Source: Tetrahymena elliotti 4EA (Eukaryota > Ciliophora > Oligohymenophorea > Hymenostomatida > Tetrahymenidae). Taken from it: a stretch of DNA of 64,000 bases. The notes beneath the pieces are model-generated. The model searched no databases, was not told the origin of the DNA, and was given only the letters and a program-made list of their open reading frames with translations. Shown here piece after piece: positions 27,086-45,649 of the stretch. The position numbers and the translations under genes were made by a program. The stretch is from assembly GCA_000231825.2 (NCBI GenBank), contig JH720346.1:23353-87352 (forward strand). The letters run 5' to 3'. Numbering within the stretch: the stretch's first letter is position 1; every line of letters starts with the position of its first letter.

Positions 27086-30000
27086 TTATATTGATTAGTT
27101 TGTTAGAGTTGAAGTTTCTCAAGAAGATCTATTTGTTATCTATTTATTTTCTTCTATTTAAAGTAATGCTTTTTTTTCTAATTAATGTTATTACTTCTGA
27201 TAAAAGAAGATTATTTTGTTTGTTTGTTTGTTTGTTTGTTTCTTTATTAGCTTGTTTGCTTGTTTTTTTTGTTTTTTGATTTATTATTTATTATAATTTG
27301 CATTGATAGAACTAAATTACTTTCTCTAAAATATTAAAACAAAGGTCAACCAACACTCTTTACAATTTCCTGCTATTCTTCACAAATTTTAATAAAAATA
27401 TAATGGAATTGTTATTTTCATTTAGTTTTTAATAGAAATTATTACTCTTCTTGTAAAATCTATGTTTTTCCTATAATTAGACAAATAATTCGCTCTTTAA
27501 TAAGCCTTTTCTTTCAATTTTCGCTATTAATCACTGTATTTGATTTTTCATTACTTATCAAATTTGTTTTGCATCTCGAATATAATTATTATCTCAATTA
27601 TTTATTCATTTTTAATTATCTTTGATCTATTTTTGGAATTTAACAAACCAAAGTTGATTGAAAATTTCTCCAAAAAAACAAAAAATCAAACAATTATTGT
27701 AAAAATTAAAATGATGCAGTAAGTGCTTTTTTTAAACAACTATTTTCAAATAAATAAATCTAATGTAGTTTTTAAAAATTCGCTCAATTTTATTTTTTTA
27801 TCTAATCAGATCCATAAATCAATTGCCTATAACAATAAATCTTCTTTTAAATTTCTTAGAAAATAATTAGAAAGAAATTGGATTTTTTGCAATTTTAAAA
27901 AAAGTTTTTTCTATCTCAAAAATAAATTGATCAATCAGTCATTTTAAAATTAAAATTTATTTTCTTGTGCTCTTGTTCATCTTTCTTCTTTAGAAATTCT
28001 ACACTTTAATCTTCGAAACTGAGGTTGTTTCTTTGTTTTGGCAAAAGAAAATAGGTAAAAAATTCCAGTTTAAAAAATTTAAATCAAAGAGGTCAATAAT
28101 AATAGTTACTGATATACTCTTAGCCACTTATTTTATTATATTTTTTAATAAAAAATCTAACAAAAATCAAATTAAAAAACAGCATTCGTGCCATCAAATT
28201 CAATTTAGTTTTTACCAAATATTATTCAATTTCAAAATTAATTCCATGCTCACCATAAATACTGATCTCTAAATCTAAATATAAATATATTTTTTTACAA
28301 ATGCACTTATTTAATTTCAATTAATAAATCATGATTCATAATTATTTCCAGGTACTTTCCACACATTCATTTACAAGATTAACACATATTTAAAAAACAA
28401 TATTGCAGATAGATTTATTTTTATCATAAAATCCATATTACTCGTTTTTAAAGAACCAACAACAATTTTGTAAAACAATTTAATAACAATAGCTAGTAAC
28501 ATTGGAATTTCGACAAATATTATTTGCCTTTAAAAAAAGTAAATTAAAACTCATCTTTTTTATAAACCAAATGCACATTTCTATGATTGAATCTTAAATA
28601 TAATCAATCTATATTTTGATTTTCCTTTTAAATGTTTTTCCTCTTCTAAAAAGATTTAGATAGTAGTGAAAAAATCAGGTTTAAGCAATAAATCTTTTGC
28701 AATTTGTGGTAAATTAGTCGATAAAAAATCATCAGCTTTAAATATGATTAGAATACAAAATCATTGTTAATTATAAAATATATGAATACATATAAAGGTA
28801 GAAAAGTATTTGTGTCCATAAAATCAATCAGAAAATAAAATATTGAGATGTATGCATTCATTTCTTAATAAAAGAATATTATCTTATGATACTTAGATAT
28901 TCTAAAAAAATAAAATTCTGTCATTTCCAATTTTCAGACAAAATAGTTATTTTATTTTTGTATTAGTTAAGGAAAAATCATAAATCTATTAACAAGAATC
29001 AAGTAAAATTTATTTTTTAAAGAAAATTGTTTTTTAGGAATTTTTAATTTATCTCTAAATATTTTGTTACTCTTCTTGTTTTCACTTAAATAATGGAGAA
29101 TATTTATTTCTGAATTTAAACAGAAGGGATCTTAATTATTTTTATTATAAGCCAATAAAAAATAAATTCTTCGTTAGAAATGCCTCAAAATAAAATGAAA
29201 CATACTAGTAAGAATAGAGAGAGCTTAAGTAAAAAATCCATATGAAGCAAACATATCTTATTATTAGCAAAAATTAATTTACATTTACAATTTTTTTATA
29301 AATAAATAAATCATAAAGACTACATTTTCAATTTTAGTTTCTCAATTCAATTTCTTATTTACAATTCTTAAAGACGATAAATAGAATGAATCTACTGAAC
29401 TATTTATTTATTAAATCAATAAATTTATATTTTAATTTTGATATATATTAAATGATCTTAAATTTAGTTCTTTTTAGAAAATTCAAAACTTTATTTCATG
29501 TTTGCTTTATTTAGGATAAAATTAAGCATTTAATCTTTATTTTAATTCAAACACACTAAAATAGATTTGTTAAATAAAAAAATGTATTACTTATTTATCA
29601 ATCTCCACAAAAGATCATATTAAATTTGACAAAAAACAAATAAATATCTAAGCAATGAAAAATCCTTATAAATCTTTATGTTAGTTAGTGTCTAATTGAA
29701 ATTAATTCTAAACAAAAAATTAAAATCTTGACTTAATAGTAAATGTCTATATTTTTAAATAAATAAAAATCTAATACCTATTGGTCTCAAATAAAATATA
29801 AAACAAATTAAAATCAAAATAATTCAAAATTAATGCAATTATTTATGTTCAGATTTATTAGTCTTTTATTCAATTTTAAAAATAAAAATCCCATGCTTAT
29901 CAATCTCAAAATTAAATTATTTTATTTTAAACAAATAAATATTAAAATAATTTAAAATTTATACAATTCTTGATGATTTAAAATAATTATAAAAAAATTA

Positions 30001-30356
30001 AAATCCTAAAAATCAATTTATTTGTCTGAAATGAAAATAATGTTTAGGTTAAAAGACTTTTTAGGTTTTATATTATTTAAATAAATAAAAATTATTTCTT
30101 AATAATAATGATTAATAAATAATAAATTTGAAAATTAATAAAATATATTTTTTAAAATCAAAAACAGGAAGAAATTTGCGAATAATTGTCAAAAATAAAA
30201 TAAACATTTTGGTTAGTATAAATGTGATTTTTTGATACATTTTACTTTTATGCGAACTTCGAATATTCGAAGAATGTATTTAAGTTGATTAATATTAATT
30301 TGATTTGATTATTTGATAGTTAATTTTGGAATTTATTATTTTATAAAGTAAGTGAT
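27086..30356. other. 3.3-kb divergent intergenic region
   Basis: This lies upstream of both CDPK (minus) and HslV (+). It contains a (TTTG)n-type tract near 27217-27242. Small open frames at 27091-27722 and 28033-28272 are Lys/Phe/Ile-rich with no domain and are probably chance. The HslV-proximal palindrome at 30257-30272 is listed separately. Confidence 0.5.
30257..30272. promoter_or_regulatory. Perfect 16-bp palindrome with heat-shock-element-like core
   Basis: CTTCGAATATTCGAAG is self-complementary, lies 85 bp before the HslV ATG and contains GAATATTC, the GAAnnTTC core of heat shock elements. The flanks add another GAA (GAACTTC) on the left and GAA (AAGAATG) on the right at non-canonical spacing. 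It may be a dimeric transcription-factor site. The heat-shock reading is inference. Confidence 0.45.
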
Positions 30357-31308
30357 ATGTTTGGATTATTTGGTAGAATTTCTCAAGTTGGAAAAAAAAC
30401 TTTCAACTTTTAACAACAGTTTTTTTTTTCTAGTGATTAGAAATGGAGATAAACAACTATTTTAGCTGTTAAAAAGAACAATGAAATTTGCATAATAGGT
30501 GATGGTTAAGTCTCTTTAGGCTCAACAGTAGTTAAAACAGATGGTAGAAAAGTTAGAAAGTTAGCTAATGGATCTATTTGTGGTTTTGCAGGTTAGTTGT
30601 TTTCTTTCAACTGGATTAATCAAAAAATAAAATTGAAAGAAATAGGGATTTATTTTATATTCAAATATACTAGGAAGTCTTGCTGATGCATTTACATTGA
30701 TGGAAGGTTTAGAAAATATTATGACAAAACAACCTACTCTTAAAGCATGTATTACTTATGCAAAATAATGGAGAACTGGTAGAAAATAAAAATTATACTT
30801 TTTTGTTAAAAATTCATAAAATAAAAATAATTATCAAAATAGGAAAAGCTCTTAGACATTTAGAAGCTACCTTGCTTGTAGTTGATAAAGATTTAATAGT
30901 AGAATTAGATGGAACAGGAAATGTAAAATAAATAATATTGATGCAATATATGTTAAACTAATAATTAATTTAAAATATTAAAGGTTCTAGAAATCCCCTA
31001 AGTCATTGGTATAGGAAGTGGTGGTGCCTTCGCTGAATGTATACCCATATATTTTACTTGCTTAAATTAATATTATCATGTTTAAAATAGGTGCTGCTAG
31101 GGCGTTGATAGATATAGATGGATTAAGTGCAAAAGATATAGCTTTAAAAAGTATGAAAATAGCAGCAGATAAATGTGTTTACACAAATCATAATTGGATT
31201 GTAGAAACCTTGAAATGGGATCCAAACGATTTCAAGTAAGATAGCATAGATTCTATTATGGATAGCAGATCTCTTCCTAAATTAGAAATTCCATAAGAAA
31301 AAGATTGA
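30357..31308 (+). CDS. HSLV: HslV (ClpQ) ATP-dependent protease subunit, mitochondrial type
   Basis: HslV is the N-terminal-threonine peptidase ring that works with the HslU ATPase and, in protists, acts in mitochondria. It encodes 230 aa in five exons (30357-30591, 30674-30778, 30843-30922, 30984-31038, 31091-31308), and the exon lengths sum exactly to whole codons. After a 32-residue leader ([10 protein letters not shown], hydrophobic and basic, a likely mitochondrial presequence) the mature enzyme begins [10 protein letters not shown] with the catalytic Thr. Family motifs follow: [85 protein letters not shown] and [13 protein letters not shown]. The Gln of GDGQV is TAA, which fixes the genetic code. 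A shorter leader is possible if an intron is present near 30388. HslU is not in this window. Confidence 0.95.
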
Positions 31309-32384
31309 TTGAATTGTGGATAAAATAAAATTAAAGTAAAGTAAATAATAGAGCAATATTTTTAAATTGAGTAGGTATGTATGTTGGTTGGTATTTATAA
31401 TTATTTATATTTCATTGTAATTTCTATTCATTTTAAAATCATTTATTAATAATTTTATTTTTTAGTCTAAACTTTACAAAAAGCTTAAAAAAAAGAAAAC
31501 ATTTGAATTTTAATTCTCAAAGAATGATTCAATGTCAATTTATATTCATATTTTTAATTAGATTTCAAATATATTTCTTTTCTGAATTAATGAGGTTAGT
31601 TAATTCCTATTTTTTGGAGAAAAAAATCATTTTAATACAAATTAATTAAATTCTAATACATAAAAATTGGATCAATTAAGTTTAATAAAAACAATTTTAA
31701 GATATTAAATAAAGAGAGCGAAAAACAATTACCAAAATGTATTCCAAATTCTCAAAAAAAGCAGGGATATTGTTGAAATCCAAAAGGATTTATTAAATTC
31801 TAAAAACCTCAATTAAATTTTTAAATCACTAACATCCGACGAATATTGTATGATTTCATTAATATTAATTACAATTTTGTATTTTTTGAGTTTAAAATAG
31901 ATATTTTTTTTTTTTTATTTTGATTATAATTATTGAAGGCAGAAAAAAATTGAAACTCTAAAAAAACTCTTTATGAATTACATTCAAAATATAAAAAAAT
32001 TAATATCTTATATTAATTTGAAGATATTTCAATTTTTTTTGCCAAATTTGCTTTTGTCGACTATTTGATGATAAAACCAATTTATTGAAAATTATTTTTA
32101 TTGAATGATTTAAATATTATAGTATAAGAATTTAAAGAATTTCTATTAGTGATTGAGTAAATTTCATTCAACAAAAAATATATTTATTTGCTCAGATAGT
32201 TAAACTAATTTTAATTAGAAGAAATGAAAGTTTATTATAAATATAGTGTATTAACTGTATAAAAAAACAGTAAAAAAAATATATAAATATTGCCAAATTC
32301 AAAAAAATAAATTTACAAAATTAGCTTAGAAGCAATAATCAGTTAATTTCATAAAAATCTATTTACAGTAATTCCTCGAGTATT
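31309..32384. other. AT-rich intergenic region
   Basis: This is the 3' flank of HslV. It has A/T runs only, with no gene or structured element recognised. Confidence 0.5.
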
Positions 32385-34080
32385 CTCTCCTCAGCATTTT
32401 GATAATTCAGATCCTAATTGTTAGGCACCCACTTCATCAATCTTATTCAAACTTTTAAAAATAAAAATTGAATAAATAAATATTTTAAAGAAAGGAAAAG
32501 GTATAAAAATGTGAATGAAATCTGAAAAGAACAAATACAAATGAATGAATTAGCCAAACTAATATCAAGTAAATAAACAGAAATTAGTCAGTATTTATTT
32601 ATTTTTAAATATTTGTTTAGATATTAAATTGAATATTAATTATTTAGTAATCCATATGAAAAATTAGATTAATTTTTTCAAGAAAACGATTTGCAAACTT
32701 GATAACAAAATGAATTAATCTGATTGTTCAATGAGATTCAGATACTACTACTGATTTGCAAAAAGTCAGAAAGAACCAAATATTTTTAATTAAAAAATTC
32801 AAAATCTAAGGAAGAAAAAAAATATAAATTATGAAGTAAATCTGGAAATAACAAATAAAAATGAATTAATGAGCTCTCTAAACAAATATGAAGTAAGCCA
32901 ACTCATATTAAGTTGTTAGTTGCTCATAATTTAAATCTTTATCTGTTAAAAAATTAATTAACGCTATTTTTAGAAAAGGATCAGAGTTAAATTTTAGAGA
33001 TTAGAGCATAATGCTAAACCAGATCCTAATTCTAAAGTACCCATATATCATTCTAACTTTTAAAATAAATTAAAATCTTTATTTATTCCACCATTCACTT
33101 CATAGTTAATATAGAAACATTATTTTTACTTGAGGTAAAGAGTCAAATTTTAGAGACTAGAGCATTTTGAGAAACCTGATCCTAATCCCTATGTACCGAT
33201 TTCACGAATTTTATTGTTACTTTTAAAAAATTGTAAAAAATATAGAATAAAGAAATATTTAAAAGAATGAGAAAAACATAAAAAGTGAATCAAACCTGAA
33301 AATAATAAATAAAAATTAAAGAATGAGCTAAATAGTCAATAAGTCAGTTGCTCATAAATTAATGTCTTTATTTATTAAATCCATAACTCATAATTAATAT
33401 TGAAACCATTTTTTTACTCAAGGCAAATAGTTAAAGTTTCGAGATTAGAGCATTTTTCTTACTTAGATCCTAATTTTTATACCCCTATTTCACCAATTTT
33501 TTTGTTACTTTTAAAAAATAAAAACATTGAAAAAAAAAATATTTAAAAGAATTAGAAAAACTTGAATGAAATTAAAACAAAAAAATTTAAGGCAGTGAGT
33601 GTCTAAAAAATGATTAATTAATACGATTGAAACTCTACTTTTAACTAAAGTTTTAAGTAAAAGTTTAGAGTTTTGATTATTTTAAAGAAAAATTTATAAT
33701 TTTACCTGAAATCAATATCAAGATTTAAGTAAGAACTTAAATCAGAGCTTAGTTAGTCACTTTTAATAGATAAAAATTAAAATATATTTCTATTTTTTAA
33801 GAAATTGAAGTACATCACTTATTTCTGAAAAATATTTTTTATTTTATACCAACATTTATTTTTATTTTTTTTCTAGATTTGTTTAGAAATTCAAATTGAA
33901 TACTAATTAATTAACTATAACTATTAATTAATATGAAAAATTAGATTAACTCTTTAAAAGAAAATTTTGCAAAATATACAAACTTATTTGAATAATCTGA
34001 ATTATACTAATAAAATTTAATAAATACAGCTTATTTTCAATAAGTCGCCAGAGCCAAATTTTTTTAATTTTATGACTTCA
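32385..34080 (-). repeat. Dispersed repeat cluster, inverted relative to the 7-kb copy
   Basis: At least three related units of about 280-300 bp lie in tandem. Their reverse-complemented landmarks recur: a GATCCTAAT block at about 32410, 33025, 33178 and 33465, a GAGATTAGAGCATT-type block, and TTACTTTTAAAAAAT. The outer part (about 32640-32820 and 33780-34000) matches the leader segment at 6990-7300. No transposase-like frame is visible. The units differ from each other by many substitutions and small indels, so the array is old. Confidence 0.7.
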
Positions 34081-35502
34081 TGTCTGTATTAAATCTGATT
34101 AAATTAGAAATCTTAACTGAAGTAAAATAAAAATTAAATAAATGTTTATAATTTTTAAAATAATGAATACTTCAATAGTTTACAAATAGATGCTTTGTCT
34201 TTTTTATTTTAGTAATAAAATTTCATTTTAACTATTTGCTAGTTTTCTACCCTCAAAAAATCAACAATATCTTTTAAAAAACTCTTTTTACTTTTTTAAC
34301 TTTTTCAATATGGAAATCTTGCTCGTTTCTCTGAACAATACCATTTCAACATAATTAAATAAAAAAATTATAAATTTGAGAAAGATGCATATTTATAGAA
34401 TATTCCTGCCCATCTCTCTTAAAAAATGATAAAATTTAAAATCATTTCTTACAAATAATAATAAAATATTAGATTATTTTTTAATTTTTTTACTTAACAT
34501 TTTAGATTTTAGGTTTTCTTACTCAAGTTAACTTTTAAAAAGGATTTCTGGAAAAAATTTAGAATTCAATATGACAAGCATTTTTAAACATTTATTTTAT
34601 GTAAAAATTATTGTTGGTGCATTTATTCAATTTTATATCTCTTTATCTATATCATTCTTTTAGAATTAATTTATAAACAATAGATTTGTATGATTTTTAT
34701 AATAATTCTAACTTATTTTTTATCAATAATTTTTCTATTTTCTCTCAAAATTGTTTAGAAAATTTTAATTAAAACAAGTTCCCTTAAAGAATGAAAAATA
34801 TTTTTTTAACATGGTTTTTCAGTAAAGAAATGGTTTAGATGAAAAAAGTAATTAAATTATCATTTTAATTAATATTTTAATTTAATAAATATAAAGAGTT
34901 TTATGTTTTTTTTGGTTGTTAGGTTCTCATTTTCTAAGGTTTTTTAAGATAAAAGAATGGTAAATATTGCTATTATTAGTAAGTCGAAAGGGTATTTAAT
35001 TTATAAAAACATTGATAATCAATCAATCATATAAATATAGAAATCTATCTCTACTAAATTTATTTCCTTTAGACAAAAAGAGTATGTTAGTTAGATTGAT
35101 AGGTAGGTAAGAAAAGAGGAAAGAAAGAAAGAAAGTAGGCTGGTAGGTAATAATAAATGATATAAATAATGGAGCACTTTTAGATAAGAAAAGATGAATT
35201 GATTGGAAATATGAGGAATCGAAAATAAATGAATTGATAAAGATAATAAGTTTATAAGGGATTTAGAGGATCTAAAAATGAATGAAATTTGGGTAGGAAG
35301 AACTGTATATTGGCATTGAGTGTGTGTGCGAATGAGTGAAACAGAGATAAAAAGTAATATTAGTGAGTGCATATGAAATACAAAAACTAAAAATCAATAC
35401 AAAAAAATCAAATAAAAGAAAGAAAAGAAACTAAATATTATTATAACTAAATCATCCATCCATAAATTTTGAAGCTAAAAATAAATAAAAAAAAAAATAG
35501 TA
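34081..35502. other. Intergenic region upstream of the CCCH gene
   Basis: This is AT-rich, with short GAAA/GGTA tracts at about 35095-35150. A 93-codon minus frame at 35091-35372 overlaps these simple repeats and is likely spurious. It probably contains the promoter of the zinc-finger gene. Confidence 0.5.
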
Positions 35503-37562
35503 ATGAGTGAATAAGTTAAAGAAGTTAACACTGCCGCCGCTGCCCCTGCCAACGTTGAAACTTTAAGCCAAGGATCTGCAGAAGGATCAGCTGCTTCAAC
35601 CAACAATTCTGAAATCCCCAACCCTAAGTACAAAACTGCTTTATGCCGCAATTATCTTAGTAATTAAAGTTTTTGCATACCATCTACCTACCTACCTATC
35701 TATATATCTATTCTTTATTTTTTTAAGAAGTGGATTCACTTTTTAAAATGTAAATGTTATTAATAAATATGCTCATTTTTATTTTAATAAACATAGACTC
35801 TCAATGCAATCGTAACTCTGGTTGCCATTTCGCTCACGTAATTATTATTCTTTCTCTCATATTTTTGATTTTACTAATTATATTCATTTAACTAATTTAT
35901 CTTTATAAATAATTTAGGGTTCCGAAGAATTACGTGCTGTCTCTGAGGTGATTAATTGATTGATTATTTAATGAAAACAACATTTTAACTGAGATATTCA
36001 AGCAAGATGTTAGATGCCTCTGCATTCATTATTCAATAAAAAGCTTTTCAATTCTAATTTGATTTTTTTATAAAAAGAATTCTAATTTCTTCTCTGAAGT
36101 AGAAAAAAATACTGATTATCTTAGCAAATGGCCTTCTAATATTCCTACTAATTGTAAATAATTTATTTAACATATAATCGCAATACAAAATGCATAGAGT
36201 TAATGTCTCTTAGCATTTGATTGATTTGATTGCAATAATCATTGATTTATATTAACAATCTTTTATTATAATTATAGACAAGACTACTCTTTGCAAGTTC
36301 TACGAATAGGGTACATACATATTCACTTATAAATATATTTAATTATAGCTTTTAACTTTGGTTTTGCCTACCTGCCTACTTAGTTAAATCTAGAAGTTTT
36401 ACTAGCATAAAAATTAATAGGCATCATCAAGCTGAATGCATGATCGATTTAAAAGCATAATTTAAAATATTTCTTAGATTTTAATGTTTTATTGAAATAA
36501 AATAATAGTTGGAACATGCAAATATGACCAAAATTGCAATTTCGCTCACGGTGATCAAGAAAAGAGAAATGTAATTAATCATAATATTTTTGATATGTTT
36601 TGATCAATAGCTATGCTTAAAGAGATTATTTTTACAGAAACTTTGCTTAAAAGGGAAGCAAAGTAGTTATTTAGATAGATAGATAGATAGATAATCAATC
36701 AGTCAGCTTATTTTTTGCTAGATAAATTTAGACGATCTGATAATAAATTAGAAATTTTAAACAGGAGATAAAAGAATAACAAAAAAGATGAAAGAAATGT
36801 TTTATTTTTCGCTTCGCATTTAAAATAAAGTTTGAAATGACGATTTATCTCGTTTCAAATTCATTTTTTCAAAAATAGAGATTTTCAAATAATTTTAACC
36901 AAATAGGTTAAATTTAATCAATCATAAACAAATTATTAATTTTTTTAAGAATTAGTGATTGATCTATAATTAAATTCTTGTTTTTCTGAATTCAATTAAG
37001 ATCCAAATATTATATCTATCTATCTATCTTCTGTTTAATCAAAAATTTGATTGTTATCAGTCAATCAAAATTTTTTAAATAAAACAAAAACAATTTGAAA
37101 AATAAAATATTTCTTCAGCAAACTATGAATAAATTAAAATAGTATTTATGAAAATGTTTTTAAAAATAAATTTATTATAAATAGATTTCCGAAACTATTT
37201 AGAGCCAATTGAAAAATGCCAGAAACAGCCATAAGCATATCAATAATAGCGCTGGCCACAGAAATTAACAATAATAAGTTATGTAATAATATATGATAGG
37301 AACTTAATACATCTAGCAATACTTGATGCAATACCTTTTGTAATAATAACAAAATACCATTTTGGATATCTGTAGTAAAATATTAGCTGACTCTAAGGAT
37401 GAATACACCAAAAAAATTATTGAAGATATTCATAAACTTGTTGATTAGTAAAAGTTTAAACAAGCATTAAGTTAATTAAAACAACTCTGCAGTAAGTCAG
37501 ATGCTTCCAATAAGAAAAAAGAATTACTAAAGGACATTGAAAAATACTTATTATCTCTCTGA
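35503..37562 (+). CDS. Tandem CCCH zinc-finger protein
   Basis: It encodes 231 aa in six exons: 35503-35659, 35797-35837, 35918-35947, 36283-36310, 36509-36570 and 37185-37562. The exon sum is whole codons. It is a probable RNA-binding regulator of the TIS11/tristetraprolin class. Residues about 52-71 give finger 1 (CRNYLNSQCNRNSGCHFAH, C-x7-C-x5-C-x3-H). Finger 2 (CKFYEQVGTCKYDQNCNFAH, C-x8-C-x5-C-x3-H) follows after SEELRAVSETTL. The YKTALC and HG contexts are typical of the class. The C-terminal exon is Gln-rich and then helical (DICSKILADSKDEYTKKIIE to the end). The first exon uses GC-rich codons (GCC, CCC, AAC) that stand out from the window, suggesting high expression. The introns hold (GATA)n at 36673-36693 and (TATC)n at 37013-37029. 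Confidence 0.88.
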
Positions 37563-39087
37563 AAGAATATTTTTTGAATGAAAGAGCTAAATAATTATGC
37601 TATGTAGTTAGTCTCTCTCCTATATTAAAATATAATAATATCATAAATTATTCACTAAAACTCAACCAATCAACCAACAAAATCAATCAAATAAACTTAC
37701 CTTTCAAACAAATAATTATAAAAATATGATCATATTGACTTTCAGTTCCACACACAGTACAGAATTACCTAATATTTTATTATTGTTGTTATTAATATAA
37801 ATTAGATTTCTATTAAAAAATCATCTTTATTTTATCCATTGCATTTATGTCTCTTTATTCGTCCGTCCAATTAGTTGTTATCTTTTTTCTTATATTCTAT
37901 TCACATTTATTCACCTTTCATGTTCCCATCTTACTTGATCAATTAAATATTTTACTTCTCCTTTCAAATAATTATTAATGCCAATTTAATTTATAAAATA
38001 TTAGAGATTAATATTATTTTAATTTAAATTTTTAAGAAACTATCTTTCTAGATGAAATCAAAATAAAAGTGAACTTTTAAAATTAATGGTAAAAGAATTT
38101 AAAACAAAATAGAATCTTTAGAGTTTTCTTTTATAAAAATGTTTCTTTCATGCTTTAATTCTTTTTATTTACTAAAATTAGGCTTTTTTGAAATACCTAT
38201 CTCTTAAATGATTATTATTTACTTGAATTCAAATTTACCCAACCACAAATTTTTTAATTCATTTAAATTCTTAAATCATTCTTGGCTGTTTTTACCTCTT
38301 AAATTGTATTTATTGACAAAGACAAAATGCTATTTTTTGAATCATTAAATTGTAATAACCTTAGACTCTCTAATTGAGGTGCAGACCCAAAATAATTATT
38401 TTTGAAAATTTGAATCTTATTATTAAAAATCAGCACCTTATCTCCATATTTAATTACATTTTAATTAGAGAATCTATGTTAGTATTTATTTTAAAATAGA
38501 TTTTATTTTCAACATTTTTATCTCTGAATACGTTTCTTATTCAACTCAAAGTTTCATCATTTTATCAAATTCGGATTGATTAAACACTATTAATTTTTGA
38601 AGAACTTATCAATTTAAATTATAAATTTTTTTAAATTTATTTTATCGTTGAAGTGTTTTCATTTTACAATTATTTATTTGTGATTTATTTTAGATTTTTA
38701 TTTTTATTTTAAATTCATGTTTGTTTACACAATGAGAATAGGATTTCTTGTATGAATTACTTTTTGAGTAAAAAATATTTTTCAAAAAATAAGAAAAAAT
38801 AAATATCATAAATGAGTTATTCGGTATTAATATTAGCATTTGGATAATATTATAAGGATGATTAAAATATGAATGTTGAATGATGAATGAATATATAAAT
38901 TTAGTTACAATTAATAGGAAGAATATTTAAAATTGAAATAAAATTATTAATAAAATTAACTAGTATTTTTGAATAAAAGGTGAATTAATTATTTTAAATA
39001 AAATTAGGATTCTATTTGAACAAAAGAATTGATAAAAAAGTCGGTCAGTCTATTCTTCTCTCTCTCTTTGTTTCTGCTAGACTCAGA
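37563..39087. other. Convergent intergenic spacer
   Basis: This lies between the 3' ends of the CCCH gene and the AGC kinase gene. It is AT-rich, with no frame or structure I can support. Confidence 0.5.
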
Positions 39088-43824
<4,737 letters not shown>

Positions 43825-44003
43825 AAATAGAAAAAAAATGAGTTCATTAATAATATTTAATTGCTGAATAAATATTGTTTGATGTGTTTGTTATTTTAAG
43901 AATAAAACTCTCAAAAAAAACATATAAAAATTGTTTAAAAATACCTAGTAATAATTGCTGTCATAACTAATATTATTAACACCGTTAAGAACCAAGCATA
44001 AAG

Positions 44004-44480
44004 ATGATGGTTTATCGCTTTAGGAGGTAGATGTAGCTTTATTTAATTATATAGGAGCATGGATATGAGTTTTTGTATGCAGAATGCTCTAAATGTAAGG
44101 AGTTTCCTTTAATATTTGGAAAGCATGATGCACATATGAATGCGCAATTTATGTTTACATCTATTTTGATATCTCTTTTTTCTCTAACTAACTCTCCTTC
44201 TCAAGCCTAAAAAAACTTTAAAACATCTAATCGTATTCCCCATAACTGCTTATGTAGAACTTAATCTAGCCCTCCTCTAGTGATTAGCCTTAACTACCCT
44301 TATTCCCCTTCAAAAACTAACCTTTTGAACTACTCATTGCTAATTGATTTGTTTTCTTTTTACTTAGATAAATAATTAAAATTAATATTTACTAATTAAT
44401 TCCTTTATATTTCTATTGAAATACATACAAAACAACCTATGTTTACATAGAGTTTTATATTTTTAGGGTAAGTAATATGA
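44004..44480 (+). CDS. Doubtful 158-codon open frame
   Basis: This code-6 frame runs from ATG 44004 to TGA 44478. It contains YAECSKCKEFPLIFGKHDAH, which has Cys/His spacing vaguely like a metal site, but the rest is hydrophobic and Ser/Asn-rich with no recognisable domain. With only TGA as stop, frames of this length arise by chance in AT-rich DNA. The surrounding 43825-45649 region otherwise holds simple repeats (GACA/GAAA tracts at about 45377-45412 and 45588-45620) and no clear gene. Confidence 0.2.
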
Positions 44481-45649
44481 CATACATAATCAAAAACAAA
44501 TACAATAAATTATTTAATTAATAAATGAATCCGAATGAATGGATGAATGGATTATTTTATTAAGATCTTCCTTGGTTGCTATGTGAATGAATAACTAACT
44601 AACTAACTGTAGTAAATAATAAATAGAAAAAAGAATACAATTTAGGAAAGGAGATTGGTAAAAATAAATTAAATTGTATTTCCATTTGCATATTATGAAA
44701 GAATCATTATTTAAAAAATAAACTACCCTTTTTTCTAGTTTAATAAACTCATTCTTATAAAACTTGTTTTTATTGTAAATTTTGAAATTAAACTATTAAA
44801 TTTCTTTTTTTCTATCTAAAGATCTCGAAAAAACAAGGATATTTTACTTGCTCTCTTCCCTTAAAACCAGCCAGCCCAGTACACTTCTTTTAATATTTAA
44901 AAAGAAATTTGATTTAAACTTTTACTCACAATTCATTGTAAGAAGAAGGATGATTGATTTATCATTATCATAAAAATTGTTATTATTTTCTAATATTTTT
45001 CTTTATTGATTGATCAATTATGAAATACAAAGTATTCTTGTTTTGTAAACTCTTAAAAACAATTTCTATTTAAAAACTATCAAATATTTTGCTGATTTTA
45101 TTGAAATTTTATCAATTTGTTTTGCATAGAAAATGATAATCTTTTGATCAGTTTTATTTATGCTTAAAATTAAGTCTTCAAGAGTAGAAAATTATAAATA
45201 AATTAATTTTTAGCTTATTTTATCAAAATTAAACGGAATTCCTCTATTTAAGTAGAAATAAAAAGAAAATAACATTTTAAAACAAATGACAATTAAAGAT
45301 ATAACTTTAATGTCGAAAATATTTTATTTATTATCTTATGAGAATTCATTTTCGATTGATTTAGAAACATAAAAAAGACAGACTGACAGACAGACAGACA
45401 AAGAAAGAAAGAAGACAGTTTAAAATAAATTAAATTTAAGATAACAAGAATTAAAAGTAAATTTACTAAAGTTGTTAGAGATAAAAGAAATTTACATGTA
45501 TTTATACATGTAAAGATGAGAGCAGTAAACTGTAATTACAAAATTGTTTTTAGATATGATTTTCTTTAATTAGAAAAGAAGAAGAAATAGAAAGAAAGAA
45601 AGAAAGATAGAAAGAAAGAGGTGATTAGTTTACAGTATATCAAAATATC

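Noticed and set aside
35091..35372. 93-codon minus frame
   Set aside because: Its sequence is largely the translation of GAAA/GGTA simple repeats and low-complexity DNA.
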